Shown: positions 54,246 to 63,832, counted from the first letter of the stretch. The stretch is DNA of 64,000 nucleotides from Ruminococcus sp. (GCA_017542475.1 JAFXXD010000038.1:124001-188000); one strand, 5' to 3'. The notes: a model not told the origin generated them from the sequence alone. Translations and numbers: made by a program.

Positions 54246-55028
54246 TTATGCGTAGGGCAGCTTCTGATACACCCTGTAGGCGGACCAGCCTATCCCAACA
54301 GCCCAGAAAATGCTGAAAAGGTGCATACCCGTATCCGAGAGCGGCAGATAGCCGCACAGGAAATTTCCGAGCGTGTGCAGCCCTATCGCGAGCAGCAGCC
54401 AGCGCTTCAGGTCGCCTGTCTGTACCGCCTTGAACACGATGACCGACAGAGCAACGTGAATGAACGTGCTTGATATTGAGTCGAGCGATACAAGTATACT
54501 GTCGAGGAAGGAGAAATCGGCAGCAGCTGCAACTCCTTCAAGCATCTTATTCGCGCTGTACTCGTCAAGGCCATTCGTAAATTCAGCCTCGCCGAGGTTG
54601 TTCCAGTCAATGCCGTCGAGGACGTAGTGGAACGACGCAAAGCCTGCTACTGCCAAGGTTTCATAGAAATCGTGCCCGAAGCCGTACATTACCGAGGCAG
54701 TGCGCGCTGTCCTGTTCGCGAGCGGATACCTGAACGCTGCGTACCGAGCCGTTTCCTCGCATACGCCCGAGAGCAGTCCCTGCATGAGGTAGAACACGAA
54801 CGGGTCGGTCGCGAAGATGCTCCCCTCTCTGAAAATGAAGAAACGGAGTATCAAACGCACAGTTCCTGCCGCAAAATAGGCAAGGAAGCCAACGAGGAAG
54901 ACCACCCAGCTCTCATAGGTGCGCTTTCGCCACAGGAAGGCGAGTATCAGCGGCATTACCGTGCAGACTATGCCCGTAACCGCGTATCTGACCAGCGTAG
55001 CTGTTGTGAAATGGATATCAGTTGCCAT
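54246..55028 (-). CDS. YhfC-like intramembrane protease family protein
   Basis: The 260-residue protein has about seven membrane segments. The motifs E-E-T-A-R-Y (about 91-96) and G-F-G-H-D-F-Y-E-T (about 116-124) fit the YhfC family, which is related to CAAX-type glutamic intramembrane proteases; a further His in F-I-H-V-A-L-S may complete the site. Its start overlaps the upstream dockerin gene by 11 bases. Substrate unknown. Confidence 0.75.
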   Translation of the reverse strand: MATDIHFTTATLVRYAVTGIVCTVMPLILAFLWRKRTYESWVVFLVGFLAYFAAGTVRLILRFFIFREGSIFATDPFVFYLMQGLLSGVCEETARYAAFRYPLANRTARTASVMYGFGHDFYETLAVAGFASFHYVLDGIDWNNLGEAEFTNGLDEYSANKMLEGVAAAADFSFLDSILVSLDSISSTFIHVALSVIVFKAVQTGDLKRWLLLAIGLHTLGNFLCGYLPLSDTGMHLFSIFWAVGIGWSAYRVYQKLPYA

Positions 55029-56226
55029 CGGTATTTTTCAGCGGCAGGTCATCGACCTTGTAGAGTCCCGCATCCACCTTTTGAAGCACGAGGGCATCAT
55101 TCGCGGTGACGCCCTGCTGTCCGTCAATATCGGCATTCTGTAAGCCCTGTGCCGTCAGACCGTACTTGTCACGGTTGCCGAGGTGCTGGAGTATAGCCGT
55201 CGCGTCCGCGATAGAGACTCTGCCGTCGCAGTTGGCGTCGCCGTAGGTCACATCGGGTCTTTCGGCGATAGTGGTAGTGGTCACAGTCGTAGTCGCGGTA
55301 GTTGTAGTCGCGGAAGTAGTTGCCACAGAAGTCTCCGAGGAAGTCGTCACGGGCGGAGCCGAGGTTATCTCTGCCATACTCGGCGAGCAGTCGCTCCACC
55401 AGCCCCACGGATCGGAGCGGTACTGGTCGGCGCGTTTATCGGTAGTCCACGTGAACTCGTTGTCGTAGAGGTGGCCCTCGTCGTAGTACCAGTGTGCGAG
55501 CGCGATTATTTCATCGGGATAGCCCGCATAATAGCCGTCATTTTCGCCTGTGTAGTCGCACCAGCCCGTATTGAAGCCCTTCAGCGACGCACGTACCACC
55601 TGATAGCCCTCGAGGTGGTGCTCGTTTATAGCTATCTCGACGAAGTGCAGTATCTTGCGTATGCCCATATGGTTGGAGATTATCGCGTCGTAGAAGGTTG
55701 ATTCGCTGAGCGAATACTGATACATCTCGGGGACATTTTCCTCCTTCATAAAGGTCGGGTCGGCGTCCGCGAAGGCTGTAACAGCAGTCTGGAGCGTGCC
55801 GTATGCGTGCGCGGAGCTCACGCCGAAGCCCTGACCCTGAGCAGTCTCGATATCGGCACCATCACCGTTGCCGCCGAGTGTGGATTCACGCGAACCGACG
55901 CCGAGAAACAGCGCATACACCTTTTCGCGGTCCTCCTCGCCGAGACGCACCCTCAGCAGGTCCCAGTGCTCGTCTATCTCCTTGTAGAGCGCGTACTTGA
56001 CCTCCTGCACACTCATTGCGTGGTTTATAGCTCGTATCTCAGCCGTGGAAGCGTCAGCGGGAGTGTTCCTCTCACCGTAGTTGAACGGATTGCCCACGCC
56101 CTCCGCCTGCACGTCGCGGGACGGGTCGTGCGCGATATCACCTGCCGCGACCGTCTGCAAGCCCGAGCCGCACATCACCATTACTGCCGCCGTAACAAAA
56201 CCGACTATCCTCTTATGAATTTTCAT
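55018..56226 (-). CDS. Secreted lysozyme-like protein with type I dockerin
   Basis: The 402-residue extracellular protein has a signal peptide (about 1-28), a catalytic-like domain (about 45-275), a Thr-rich linker (about 285-320) and a dockerin (about 325-390) with two calcium loops. The domain shows G-S-R-E-S-T-L-G-G (Glu114) and S-S-A-H-A-Y-G-T-L-Q-T (about 137-147), the order and spacing of a lytic-transglycosylase-type lysozyme fold; this is my reading, not a database match. The ATG at 56226 is preferred for AGGTG upstream. It lies 42 bases after a GGDEF gene and overlaps the protease gene. Confidence 0.78.
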   Translation of the reverse strand: MKIHKRIVGFVTAAVMVMCGSGLQTVAAGDIAHDPSRDVQAEGVGNPFNYGERNTPADASTAEIRAINHAMSVQEVKYALYKEIDEHWDLLRVRLGEEDREKVYALFLGVGSRESTLGGNGDGADIETAQGQGFGVSSAHAYGTLQTAVTAFADADPTFMKEENVPEMYQYSLSESTFYDAIISNHMGIRKILHFVEIAINEHHLEGYQVVRASLKGFNTGWCDYTGENDGYYAGYPDEIIALAHWYYDEGHLYDNEFTWTTDKRADQYRSDPWGWWSDCSPSMAEITSAPPVTTSSETSVATTSATTTTATTTVTTTTIAERPDVTYGDANCDGRVSIADATAILQHLGNRDKYGLTAQGLQNADIDGQQGVTANDALVLQKVDAGLYKVDDLPLKNTDGN

Positions 56227-56268
56227 TTTCATCACCTCATATATTTGCTCCGCCTTGTGCGGATATAG

Positions 56269-57333
56269 TCACAGTCTCGCGTTCTTGCCGTAGAACGCCC
56301 TCTTCTCGCGATACATAAGCTCCTCCGCTCTCTTGACAGCTGAGTTCATATCGCCGTCGTCGCCAACTAAGTCAGCGATACCGAACGAGACCTCGTAGCC
56401 CTCAGCCTTGCACCGTGAGCGTATCTCCTCGACAGCCTCGCGCGTCTCGTTCTCGGTCGAATCAAGGCTCACGCCGAGGAACTCATCTCCGCCGAGCCTG
56501 TAGGTATGCTCGCCGCCGAAGAAGTCCCTGAGCTGTGAGGCAACGAACCTTAGCATAGTGTCGCCAGCCTCGTGCCCCTTTGTATTGTTGAGCTCGTGCA
56601 GACCGTTGATGTCTGCATATACGCAGACGAGCCCATCCCTGCACATATCGGGATAGCCCGGCAGCCTGCTCTCGAAGCAGTTGCGGTTCTTGACCTCGGT
56701 CAGGAGGTCGGTCTCGCTGAGGTAGGCTATCCTGTGGTTGCGGTAGATAGAGGTCACCTTCATACACATCAGCAGTGTGTTCGCTATGATAGCGAGCACC
56801 GCGAACGAAACAGTGTTCCACACGTCAACATCGGCGTAGACCTGCTCCTTCATCATATTCGAAAATGCGCAGATGAAAGCCCCTGTTATCACGGTCAGCA
56901 CGACAAGGCGTATCGGTCTGTCAACGAACACGAGCGGTATCGCCACGAGGAAGACCTCGGCGGAAACAGCGGGATATTCGGGGTGGAGAAGCGAAAGCGT
57001 CACCGAATAGACATTCAGCAGAATCATAAAAAGGTAAATGAGCGCGAGTATCATACGCGGGTGCTCATTGCCGAAAAAGGTTACCGCAAAGAGCATAAGC
57101 ACCATAGCGATGAACGACAGCGTGTAGTTGTATGCGTTCATGTTCGCGAAGTTGTCAGTCGTGCTCTCCAATATCATCAGAAGAAAGAACATGACCGAGC
57201 CGACAAGGGTCGCGAATTTGAGCAGACCCGTGTTCTCACTTACGATGTCCTCTTTTATGGAATCGTACTGCTCGCGGTCGAGCCCCGCATACACCATTAT
57301 GTTTCTGAACCGTACAAGTATCTTCTTTATCAT
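56269..57333 (-). CDS. Membrane diguanylate cyclase
   Basis: The 354-residue protein has six N-terminal membrane segments (about 40-200) and a C-terminal GGDEF domain with intact G-G-D-E-F, preceded by Y-R-L. It should make c-di-GMP. The start at 57333 has GGGAG upstream. It heads a probable operon with the lysozyme-like dockerin protein and the protease. Confidence 0.9.
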   Translation of the reverse strand: MIKKILVRFRNIMVYAGLDREQYDSIKEDIVSENTGLLKFATLVGSVMFFLLMILESTTDNFANMNAYNYTLSFIAMVLMLFAVTFFGNEHPRMILALIYLFMILLNVYSVTLSLLHPEYPAVSAEVFLVAIPLVFVDRPIRLVVLTVITGAFICAFSNMMKEQVYADVDVWNTVSFAVLAIIANTLLMCMKVTSIYRNHRIAYLSETDLLTEVKNRNCFESRLPGYPDMCRDGLVCVYADINGLHELNNTKGHEAGDTMLRFVASQLRDFFGGEHTYRLGGDEFLGVSLDSTENETREAVEEIRSRCKAEGYEVSFGIADLVGDDGDMNSAVKRAEELMYREKRAFYGKNARL

Positions 57334-57408
57334 AAGCAATCTCCCAATTGTCGGCTTATATGGTTATCATCAACATTATTTTCAAAAGATTCCCTTTATA
57401 TTTATTCT

Positions 57409-57437
57409 ATTATAACATAAATTCACATATATTGCAA
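57409..57437 (-). promoter_or_regulatory. Promoter of the membrane GGDEF gene
   Basis: On the minus strand TTGCAA (57432-57437) and TATAAT (57409-57414) are 17 bases apart. Confidence 0.75.
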
Positions 57438-57496
57438 GCCTTAATAGCAAAATGCTTCCAATGTCCCGAAAAACGCAAAAAATTCGCCGTAACCTC

Positions 57497-57525
57497 TTGA
57501 AAAAAATACGAATATATTGTATAAT
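57497..57525 (+). promoter_or_regulatory. Promoter of the rnf operon
   Basis: TTGAAA (57497-57502) and TATAAT (57520-57525) are 17 bases apart, about 58 bases before rnfC. Confidence 0.8.
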
Positions 57526-57582
57526 AGAAATGTTCGCTGTCATTCGGACAGCACACCTATTTATTATAATAAGGAGCTAAAT

Positions 57583-58860
57583 ATGAAGAAACTGAACGGA
57601 ATAAAGCTGAATCACCGTAAAAATACGGAAAACAGCGCCACCGTCGAGCTTCCCGTTCCCGCTGTGGTGAGGATACCTATGTCGATGCATATGGGTGCTC
57701 CCTGCACTGCGCTCGTAAAGGTCGGAGACGCAGTAAAGGTCGGACAGAAGATAGGCGAGAGCGACGCGGCATTCAGCGTCCCCGTACATTCAAGCGTTTC
57801 AGGCACGGTCAAGGCTCTGACCGACTACCGCAACGCTATGGGTACGGTGTGCAAGGCAGTTGAGATAGAGACAGACGGCAAGCAGGAAGTATCCGAGGAG
57901 GTCAAGCCTCCCGTTGTCACGGACAAGGAGAGCTTCATCAGGGCTGTCCGCGAGAGCGGTTCGTGCGGACTCGGCGGAGCGGGCTTCCCGACCCATATCA
58001 AGATGAACCCCAAGTCCGAGATTGACACACTCATCATCAACGGTGCAGAGTGCGAGCCCTACATAACCGCAGACTACCGTGAAATGCTTGAGCACCCCGA
58101 GGACATCATCGGCGGTATCAACCTCGTGAAGGATATGCTCGGCATAAAGCAGGCAAAGCTCGCTATTGAGGGCAACAAGCCCGAGGCGATAAAGAACTTC
58201 ACGGAGATGGCTGCCAAGGACGACACTATCGACATCATCACTCTCCCGTCTGCGTACCCGCAAGGAGCCGAGAAAGTCATCATCTACAACTCCACTGGTC
58301 GTATCGTCAACGAGGGAACTCTCCCCGCGGACGCAGGCGTCATCGTCATCAACGTGTCCACCATCGCCTTCCTCTATCGCTACTGCAGGGACGGTATGCC
58401 GCTCGTAACGCGCCGCCTCACAGTTGACGGCAATGCTGTCGGCGAGCCGAAGAACGTGCTCGCACCGATAGGTACGTCCTTCCGTGAGGTAATGGAATTC
58501 TGCAAGACCGACATCGACTCGCTGAAAAAGGTCATCGCGGGCGGACCTATGATGGGTATGTCCGTGCCCGACATTGATATGCCCGTAGTCAAGACCTCGA
58601 ATGCCCTGCTCGCGTTCAAGAGCTACGACGAGAGAAAGACCTCTGCCTGCATACGCTGCGGCAGATGCGTGAACGTATGTCCGCTCGGACTTATGCCCGC
58701 AGAGATAGACAGGGCATACAGGATAAAAGACATAGACGACCTCAAGAAGCTGAAAGTGCTGCTCTGCATGAACTGCGGCAGCTGCACCTATGTATGTCCC
58801 GCGAACCGCAAGCTCGCGGAGACGAATCAGCTCGCGAAGGCTCTCATACCGAGAAAGTGA
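57583..58860 (+). CDS. rnfC: Rnf complex subunit C (NADH-binding, iron-sulfur)
   Basis: The 425-residue subunit takes electrons between NAD+ and the complex. The NADH/FMN-binding motif G-L-G-G-A-G-F-P-T-H is near residue 130, and two 4Fe-4S motifs (C-I-R-C-G-R-C-V-N-V-C-P and C-M-N-C-G-S-C-T-Y-V-C-P) lie near 360 and 400. AAGGAG lies upstream. First gene of rnfCDGEAB. Confidence 0.96.
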   Translation: MKKLNGIKLNHRKNTENSATVELPVPAVVRIPMSMHMGAPCTALVKVGDAVKVGQKIGESDAAFSVPVHSSVSGTVKALTDYRNAMGTVCKAVEIETDGKQEVSEEVKPPVVTDKESFIRAVRESGSCGLGGAGFPTHIKMNPKSEIDTLIINGAECEPYITADYREMLEHPEDIIGGINLVKDMLGIKQAKLAIEGNKPEAIKNFTEMAAKDDTIDIITLPSAYPQGAEKVIIYNSTGRIVNEGTLPADAGVIVINVSTIAFLYRYCRDGMPLVTRRLTVDGNAVGEPKNVLAPIGTSFREVMEFCKTDIDSLKKVIAGGPMMGMSVPDIDMPVVKTSNALLAFKSYDERKTSACIRCGRCVNVCPLGLMPAEIDRAYRIKDIDDLKKLKVLLCMNCGSCTYVCPANRKLAETNQLAKALIPRK

Positions 58861-58869
58861 GGTGAGAAC

Positions 58870-59832
58870 ATGAACAGACTTATAGTTTCGCCGTCTCCGC
58901 ACGACGAGAACTACCTGAAAACCTCGACGATAATGTTCAATGTCATTATCGCGCTCATGCCCGCTCTTATCGTGGGCTGTGTATACTTCGGACTGCGCGC
59001 TCTGCTGCTGACGGCTGTATGCGTAGGCTCATGCGTGCTGTTCGAGTTCCTCGCCCGCAAGCTCATGAAGCGTGAGAATACGATAGGCGACCTCTCGGCT
59101 GTAGTAACTGGCGTGATACTGGCAATGAACCTCCCGTCAACGCTTCCGCTGTGGATGGCGGTGATTGGCTCGTTCGTGGCGATAGTGATAGTAAAGCAGC
59201 TCTTCGGCGGTATCGGTCAGAATTTCGCAAACCCCGCAATTACTGCCCGTATCGTGCTTATGGTCAGCTTCCCTGCCGCTATGACCAACTGGGTAGCTCC
59301 TTTCACTAACAGTTCTGACGAAATAGACGGATTATCGAGTGCTACACCTCTTGTACTTGAACAGCTCAGCGGCACAACAGACCATCATTTAGTGCCTTCA
59401 TATCTCGACCTCTTCCTCGGTAAGACAGGCGGCTGTCTCGGTGAGACGTGCGCTCTTGCGCTCCTTATCGGCGGTCTGTACCTCGCTGTACGTAAGATAA
59501 TCAACCTCGCAGCTCCGCTCTCATTCATCGGCAGCCTCTTCGTGCTCACATGGATAAGCGGCGGCGACCCTGTATATCAGATACTCGCAGGCGGCGTGTT
59601 CCTCGGTGCATTCTTTATGGCTACCGACTACGCTACAACTCCTATCAGCACCAAGGGAAAGGTATTATTCGGACTCGGCTGCGGTATCATCACCTTCGTT
59701 ATCCGCAGATTCGGCTCGTTCCCCGAGGGCGTGTCTTTCTCGATACTGCTCATGAATGTGCTCACGCCATACATCGAGCAGCTCACACGCACTAAGGTGC
59801 TCGGCGCAAAGGAGGCTGAGAAGAATGAATAA
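58870..59832 (+). CDS. rnfD: Rnf complex subunit D (flavin-binding membrane protein)
   Basis: The 320-residue subunit has about nine membrane segments and covalently bound FMN. The S-A-T-P-L motif (about residues 156-160) marks the flavin attachment site. GAGGTG lies upstream; rnfG begins inside its end. Confidence 0.95.
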   Translation: MNRLIVSPSPHDENYLKTSTIMFNVIIALMPALIVGCVYFGLRALLLTAVCVGSCVLFEFLARKLMKRENTIGDLSAVVTGVILAMNLPSTLPLWMAVIGSFVAIVIVKQLFGGIGQNFANPAITARIVLMVSFPAAMTNWVAPFTNSSDEIDGLSSATPLVLEQLSGTTDHHLVPSYLDLFLGKTGGCLGETCALALLIGGLYLAVRKIINLAAPLSFIGSLFVLTWISGGDPVYQILAGGVFLGAFFMATDYATTPISTKGKVLFGLGCGIITFVIRRFGSFPEGVSFSILLMNVLTPYIEQLTRTKVLGAKEAEKNE

Positions 59833-60346
59833 GATACTCCCCTCCCTCGTTCTCACGATTATTTGCTTAGTAGCTTCCGCTCTGCTCGTGTTCGCGCATG
59901 AGCTCACAAAAGAGAACATCGCCGAGCAGAAGGAGCTCAAATTCAGCTCGTCTGTTGAGGCTCTCTTCGGTAAGACGGATTCAAAGCTCGTCGAGGGCGA
60001 CTTCGGCGACGGTATAGAGGCTGTCGCGGTAACTTCCGACGGCAGAACAGCGATACAGGTCATAGCTGACGGCTACTCCAAGGACGGTATAAATATCCTT
60101 GTCGGCATAGACGCCGATGGCAAGGTATCGGGCATAGAGTTCGTATCTCTCGGCGAGACGCCGGGTCTTGGCTCGAAGGTTCGCGATATCCCCGACTTCC
60201 GCGAGCGATTCTACGGCAAGGACACCTCTCCCGTCGAGGTCGACGGCATAAGCGGCGCGACCTTCTCCTCAAAGGGTATGATGAAGGCGGTAGGTCAGGC
60301 TCTCAACGCCTACAATAACAACAAGGAGGCGATACTCAATGTCTGA
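59825..60346 (+). CDS. rnfG: Rnf complex subunit G (covalent FMN subunit)
   Basis: The 173-residue subunit has an N-terminal membrane segment and the flavin-binding S-G-A-T-F-S motif near residue 145, where Thr holds FMN. It overlaps rnfD by eight bases and rnfE by eight. Confidence 0.93.
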   Translation: MNKILPSLVLTIICLVASALLVFAHELTKENIAEQKELKFSSSVEALFGKTDSKLVEGDFGDGIEAVAVTSDGRTAIQVIADGYSKDGINILVGIDADGKVSGIEFVSLGETPGLGSKVRDIPDFRERFYGKDTSPVEVDGISGATFSSKGMMKAVGQALNAYNNNKEAILNV

Positions 60347-61022
60347 TAAGAAGAACTCCCTTTTCGGCGAGCTCACCAAGGGCATAATCAAAGAGAACCC
60401 CACGCTCGTAATGCTGCTGGGTATGTGTCCTACTCTTGCGGTGACTACGCAGGCTATGAACGGTATTGGTATGGGTCTTGCGACTACCTTCGTACTTCTC
60501 GGCTCGAATATCGTTATCTCGGCTCTGCGCAAGGTCATACCCGACAAGGTGCGTATACCCGCATTCATCGTTATCATCGCGAGCTTCGTAACCCTCATCG
60601 GCTTCCTGCTCGAGGGCTTCGTCCCGAGCCTGTATGACAGCCTCGGCATATATCTCACGCTCATCACCGTAAACTGCATCATCTTCGGACGTGCGGAGAT
60701 GTTCGCAAGCAAGAACAACGTCATCGCCTCGTCGTTCGACGCTATCGGAATGGGTATCGGCTTCACGCTCGCCCTCTTCCTCATGGGCAGTATCCGCGAG
60801 ATTATCGGCGCGGGTCAGTGGATGGGCATGGACATTCCCGTTATGCACTCCAACCCCATGCTGCTGTTCATTATGCCCGCGGGCGGCTTCTTCACTCTCG
60901 GCTGCATAATTGCGGCAGTAAACAAGCTCAAGAACAAGAAGCCTCCGCAGGAGATCACGTGCGGCGGCTGTGGGGGCTGTCCCATGGCGGAAAAATGCGG
61001 TACAAAGGAGGCGGATAAATAA
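60339..61022 (+). CDS. rnfE: Rnf complex subunit E
   Basis: The 227-residue integral membrane subunit has six membrane segments and the family motif around L-G-M-C-P-T-L-A-V-T near residue 28. Its C-terminus has a Cys-rich tail (C-G-G-C-G-G-C-P-M-A-E-K-C) that could bind metal. It overlaps rnfA by one base. Confidence 0.93.
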   Translation: MSDKKNSLFGELTKGIIKENPTLVMLLGMCPTLAVTTQAMNGIGMGLATTFVLLGSNIVISALRKVIPDKVRIPAFIVIIASFVTLIGFLLEGFVPSLYDSLGIYLTLITVNCIIFGRAEMFASKNNVIASSFDAIGMGIGFTLALFLMGSIREIIGAGQWMGMDIPVMHSNPMLLFIMPAGGFFTLGCIIAAVNKLKNKKPPQEITCGGCGGCPMAEKCGTKEADK

Positions 61023-61600
61023 TGAAGACCATACTTGCGATAATGCTCTCGGCAATGATAACCGACAACTTCATCGTGTCGAAGTTTATGGGAATATGTC
61101 CGTTCCTCGGCGTATCGAAAAAGCTCGGAAGTGCAACGGGAATGGGTATAGCCGTTACCTTTGTAATGATATGTGCGACCTGCGTTACATATCCCATATA
61201 TCACGGACTTCTCGTCCCGAACCACATCGAATACTTCAAGACAGTTGTATTCATACTCGTTATCGCGCTGTTTGTCCAGCTCGTCGAGAACTTCCTCAAA
61301 AAATGCGTTCCCGCCCTGTATAAGTCGCTCGGAGTATACCTGCCGCTCATCACCACAAACTGCGCGGTTCTCGGCGTAACTGTACTCAATATCGACAACA
61401 ACTACACCTTTGTACAGTCGCTCGTTAATGCGCTGTTCGGCGGAATCGGCTTTGCGCTGATGCTCATCATCTTCTCGGGTGTCCGCAAAAAGCTCGAATA
61501 CGCCGACATACCCGAAACGTTCAAGGGCGTGCCCGCCACGCTCATAGCCGCTTCGATAGTCTCCGTGAGCTTTATGGGCTTCTCGGGACTAATGAGCTAA
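61022..61600 (+). CDS. rnfA: Rnf complex subunit A
   Basis: The 192-residue subunit has six membrane segments and the typical N-F-I-V-S-K-F-M-G-I-C-P motif near residue 16. RnfA and RnfE are homologous, inverted partners around a shared iron-sulfur cluster. Confidence 0.95.
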   Translation: MKTILAIMLSAMITDNFIVSKFMGICPFLGVSKKLGSATGMGIAVTFVMICATCVTYPIYHGLLVPNHIEYFKTVVFILVIALFVQLVENFLKKCVPALYKSLGVYLPLITTNCAVLGVTVLNIDNNYTFVQSLVNALFGGIGFALMLIIFSGVRKKLEYADIPETFKGVPATLIAASIVSVSFMGFSGLMS

Positions 61601-61612
61601 GGAGGTGCGGAT

Positions 61613-62407
61613 ATGGAAACCTATCTCATTCCCGCGCTGATACTCGGCGGCTGCGGCATACTCGCGGGCGTGCTGCTGACTATAGCATCGAAGGTGTTCT
61701 ACGTCAAGGTCGATGAGCGCATCGAAAAGATATCGGAGGCTCTCCCGCAGGCTAACTGCGGCGCGTGCGGATTCGCGGGCTGTGCCGACTACGCGGACGC
61801 CATCGTTACCAAGGGCGCGCCGACGAATCTCTGCCGTCCGGGCGGAGCAGACGCCGCGGGCAAGATTGCGGGCATACTCGGTACTGCCGCGGCTGAGGTC
61901 ATACCTATGACGGCGGTTGTACACTGCTCGGGCGACTGCGAGGCTACAAAGCCGCAGTTCGACTTCGACGGCGTGCAGTCCTGCAAGGCTGTGAAGCGAT
62001 TCTACGGCGGAAACGGCTCGTGCAAGTTCGGCTGTATCGGTCTCGGAGACTGCGCGGCTGTATGCGAGCACGACGCTATCAAGATAATTAACGGCGTCGC
62101 CAAGGTCGAGCCTGCTCTGTGCGGAGCGTGCGGTCAGTGCGCAGCGGCTTGTCCGAACTCGCTTATTAGCATAAAGCCCAAGTCCAAGCACATCGACGTG
62201 CTGTGCTCGTCGGGTGACAACGGCAAGGCGACCAAGCTCGCGTGCAAGAACGGCTGTATCGGCTGTAAGATGTGCGAGAAGAAGTGCCCGACGGGAGCTA
62301 TCAAGGTCGAGAACTTCCACGCCGTCATCGACTACGACAAGTGCGAGAACTGCGGCGAATGTATGGCGGCTTGCCCTGTCAAGGTCATTCATTCCTGTAA
62401 AAAGTAA
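61613..62407 (+). CDS. rnfB: Rnf complex subunit B (ferredoxin-binding, iron-sulfur)
   Basis: The 264-residue subunit receives electrons from reduced ferredoxin. One N-terminal membrane segment precedes a four-Cys cluster domain (N-C-G-A-C-G-F-A-G-C near residue 47) and further 4Fe-4S motifs, including C-G-A-C-G-Q-C near 170 and two more at about 225 and 250. AAGGAGG lies upstream. Confidence 0.96.
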   Translation: METYLIPALILGGCGILAGVLLTIASKVFYVKVDERIEKISEALPQANCGACGFAGCADYADAIVTKGAPTNLCRPGGADAAGKIAGILGTAAAEVIPMTAVVHCSGDCEATKPQFDFDGVQSCKAVKRFYGGNGSCKFGCIGLGDCAAVCEHDAIKIINGVAKVEPALCGACGQCAAACPNSLISIKPKSKHIDVLCSSGDNGKATKLACKNGCIGCKMCEKKCPTGAIKVENFHAVIDYDKCENCGECMAACPVKVIHSCKK

Positions 62408-62409
62408 AA

Positions 62410-62450
62410 AACAACGCTGCCTGCCGATAATTTCGGCAAGCAGCGTTGTT
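62410..62450 (+). terminator. Terminator of the rnf operon
   Basis: An 11-bp outer stem (62410-62420 with 62440-62450) encloses an inner TGCCGA/TCGGCA hairpin. It lies right after the rnfB stop. Confidence 0.85.
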
Positions 62451-62494
62451 TAATCTTCACATTTAAGAAAAATGTTCCTGCTATATATCAAGAT

Positions 62495-62992
62495 TTATCG
62501 CGTAATTTCCATTTCAATGCTTTTCCATTTTTCACCGCACAAATCATAACTTTTTACATTGCCATTTTCTCTGAAACCAATTGATTTATAGCAGTAATAT
62601 GCATCAGGATTATTATCAAAAACCTCTAACGATACTTTAGTGATTCCGTAAAGCTCAAAAGCAAATTTAATTCCTAATTTCAGCATTTGTTTTCCGTATC
62701 CTTTTCCTCTTGATTCAGGTCTGAGAATTACGTATCCGAAGCTTAACTCTTCAGGATTCTCACCGGGTTGACGAAGAGTGAAGAAACCAACAGCACCGGT
62801 TTCATCAAATGCGGTAAACGGGAAATACTTATCGTTATCAATTCTTCCTGATACAGCCTGTTCAATCCTCTCGGGAGAAACAGGGAAACCACCTAATCTG
62901 CCCTCGCTCCACTTATAGAAGGAAATGCTATCCCGACACCAGCAAGCTATTTGTTTGCTGTCGTTTTTTCGGTATGGTCTTATTCTGAGCAT
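62495..62992 (-). CDS. GNAT-family N-acetyltransferase, AT-rich gene
   Basis: The 165-residue protein has a full GNAT domain: R-P-Y-R-K-N-D at the start, the acetyl-CoA loop R-G-K-G-Y-G-K near residue 95 and Y-Y-C-Y-K-S-I-G-F near 133. The gene is far more A+T-rich than its neighbours by eye. Acceptor substrate unknown. Confidence 0.85.
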   Translation of the reverse strand: MLRIRPYRKNDSKQIACWCRDSISFYKWSEGRLGGFPVSPERIEQAVSGRIDNDKYFPFTAFDETGAVGFFTLRQPGENPEELSFGYVILRPESRGKGYGKQMLKLGIKFAFELYGITKVSLEVFDNNPDAYYCYKSIGFRENGNVKSYDLCGEKWKSIEMEITR

Positions 62993-63106
62993 TAATCCAC
63001 CTCATAATCAGTGTTGTGTTTACAAAAAACACATTCAGCTGTTTGCTGCAATCGGTTTTTAAAATTCTGGTTTAGCTGAGCAAAATAATCCCCTAAAATG
63101 AACTTT

Positions 63107-63688
63107 TTATTCAAACGACAGTATATAGCTCTTCATCTCGTTGAGGCACTCATTAAAAGAGCCCGTATTGTCGAAGCGCCGCTCGACTCCCGCAGCCGCG
63201 AGCTTCTCGTCGGAGAAGTCCTCGGTGTCGGCGATGAATCTGCGGCAGAGCTCCGTGTACTTGGGCTCGTCCTCGCGGCGCTCGCGCTCGACCGCTCGTG
63301 CAAGACGCTCGCCGTCCTCGACCTCGACGTAGAGAGGCACTACCCTGTCCGCACCGAAGTAGTCGCGTATCGGGACAAAGGATTCAAGCGTGCCTATCAC
63401 CGCGTAGCTGTGGGAAGCAAGGTCGATGTTGTCATTCGCGGTGAAGTAAGTCCACTCGCCGAGCTTTGTATCGTAGGTACGGCTCTCGATGACTCTGCCC
63501 TCCGCCTTCATCTGCTCAAATTCGGCGCGGTCAACGAAGTGGTACTCCCTACCCTCTTTCTCGTTCTCACGCATCGGACGAGTCGTGTATATAACGAGCG
63601 GGGTGAGCCCGAGGCTGCTTACGACAGCCGAATACAGGCTGTCCTTGCCCGACGCGCTCTTCCCCATAATGCAGAATATCCTGTTCAT
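63107..63688 (-). CDS. Guanylate-kinase-like P-loop protein
   Basis: The 193-residue protein opens with F-C-I-M-G-K-S-A-S-G-K-D-S, a Walker A-like loop with Asp in place of the usual Ser/Thr after Lys, and has the GMP-binding T-T-R-P-M-R motif and E-G-R-E-Y-H-F-V. Either a divergent guanylate kinase or a paralogue. The start at 63688 gives GGAGG 11 bases upstream. Confidence 0.8.
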   Translation of the reverse strand: MNRIFCIMGKSASGKDSLYSAVVSSLGLTPLVIYTTRPMRENEKEGREYHFVDRAEFEQMKAEGRVIESRTYDTKLGEWTYFTANDNIDLASHSYAVIGTLESFVPIRDYFGADRVVPLYVEVEDGERLARAVERERREDEPKYTELCRRFIADTEDFSDEKLAAAGVERRFDNTGSFNECLNEMKSYILSFE

Positions 63689-63832
63689 AGATGATACAGC
63701 CTCCATTTATGACTTCTTTTACATTATAGCAGATACTTACTGTTTTTGCAAGCTCCATCTGAGAGGAGCATTTCACTCCAAAAGCAGTACAAATAAACGC
63801 GTCGATAGCTGTAAAAATATAGCAAATTTGAC

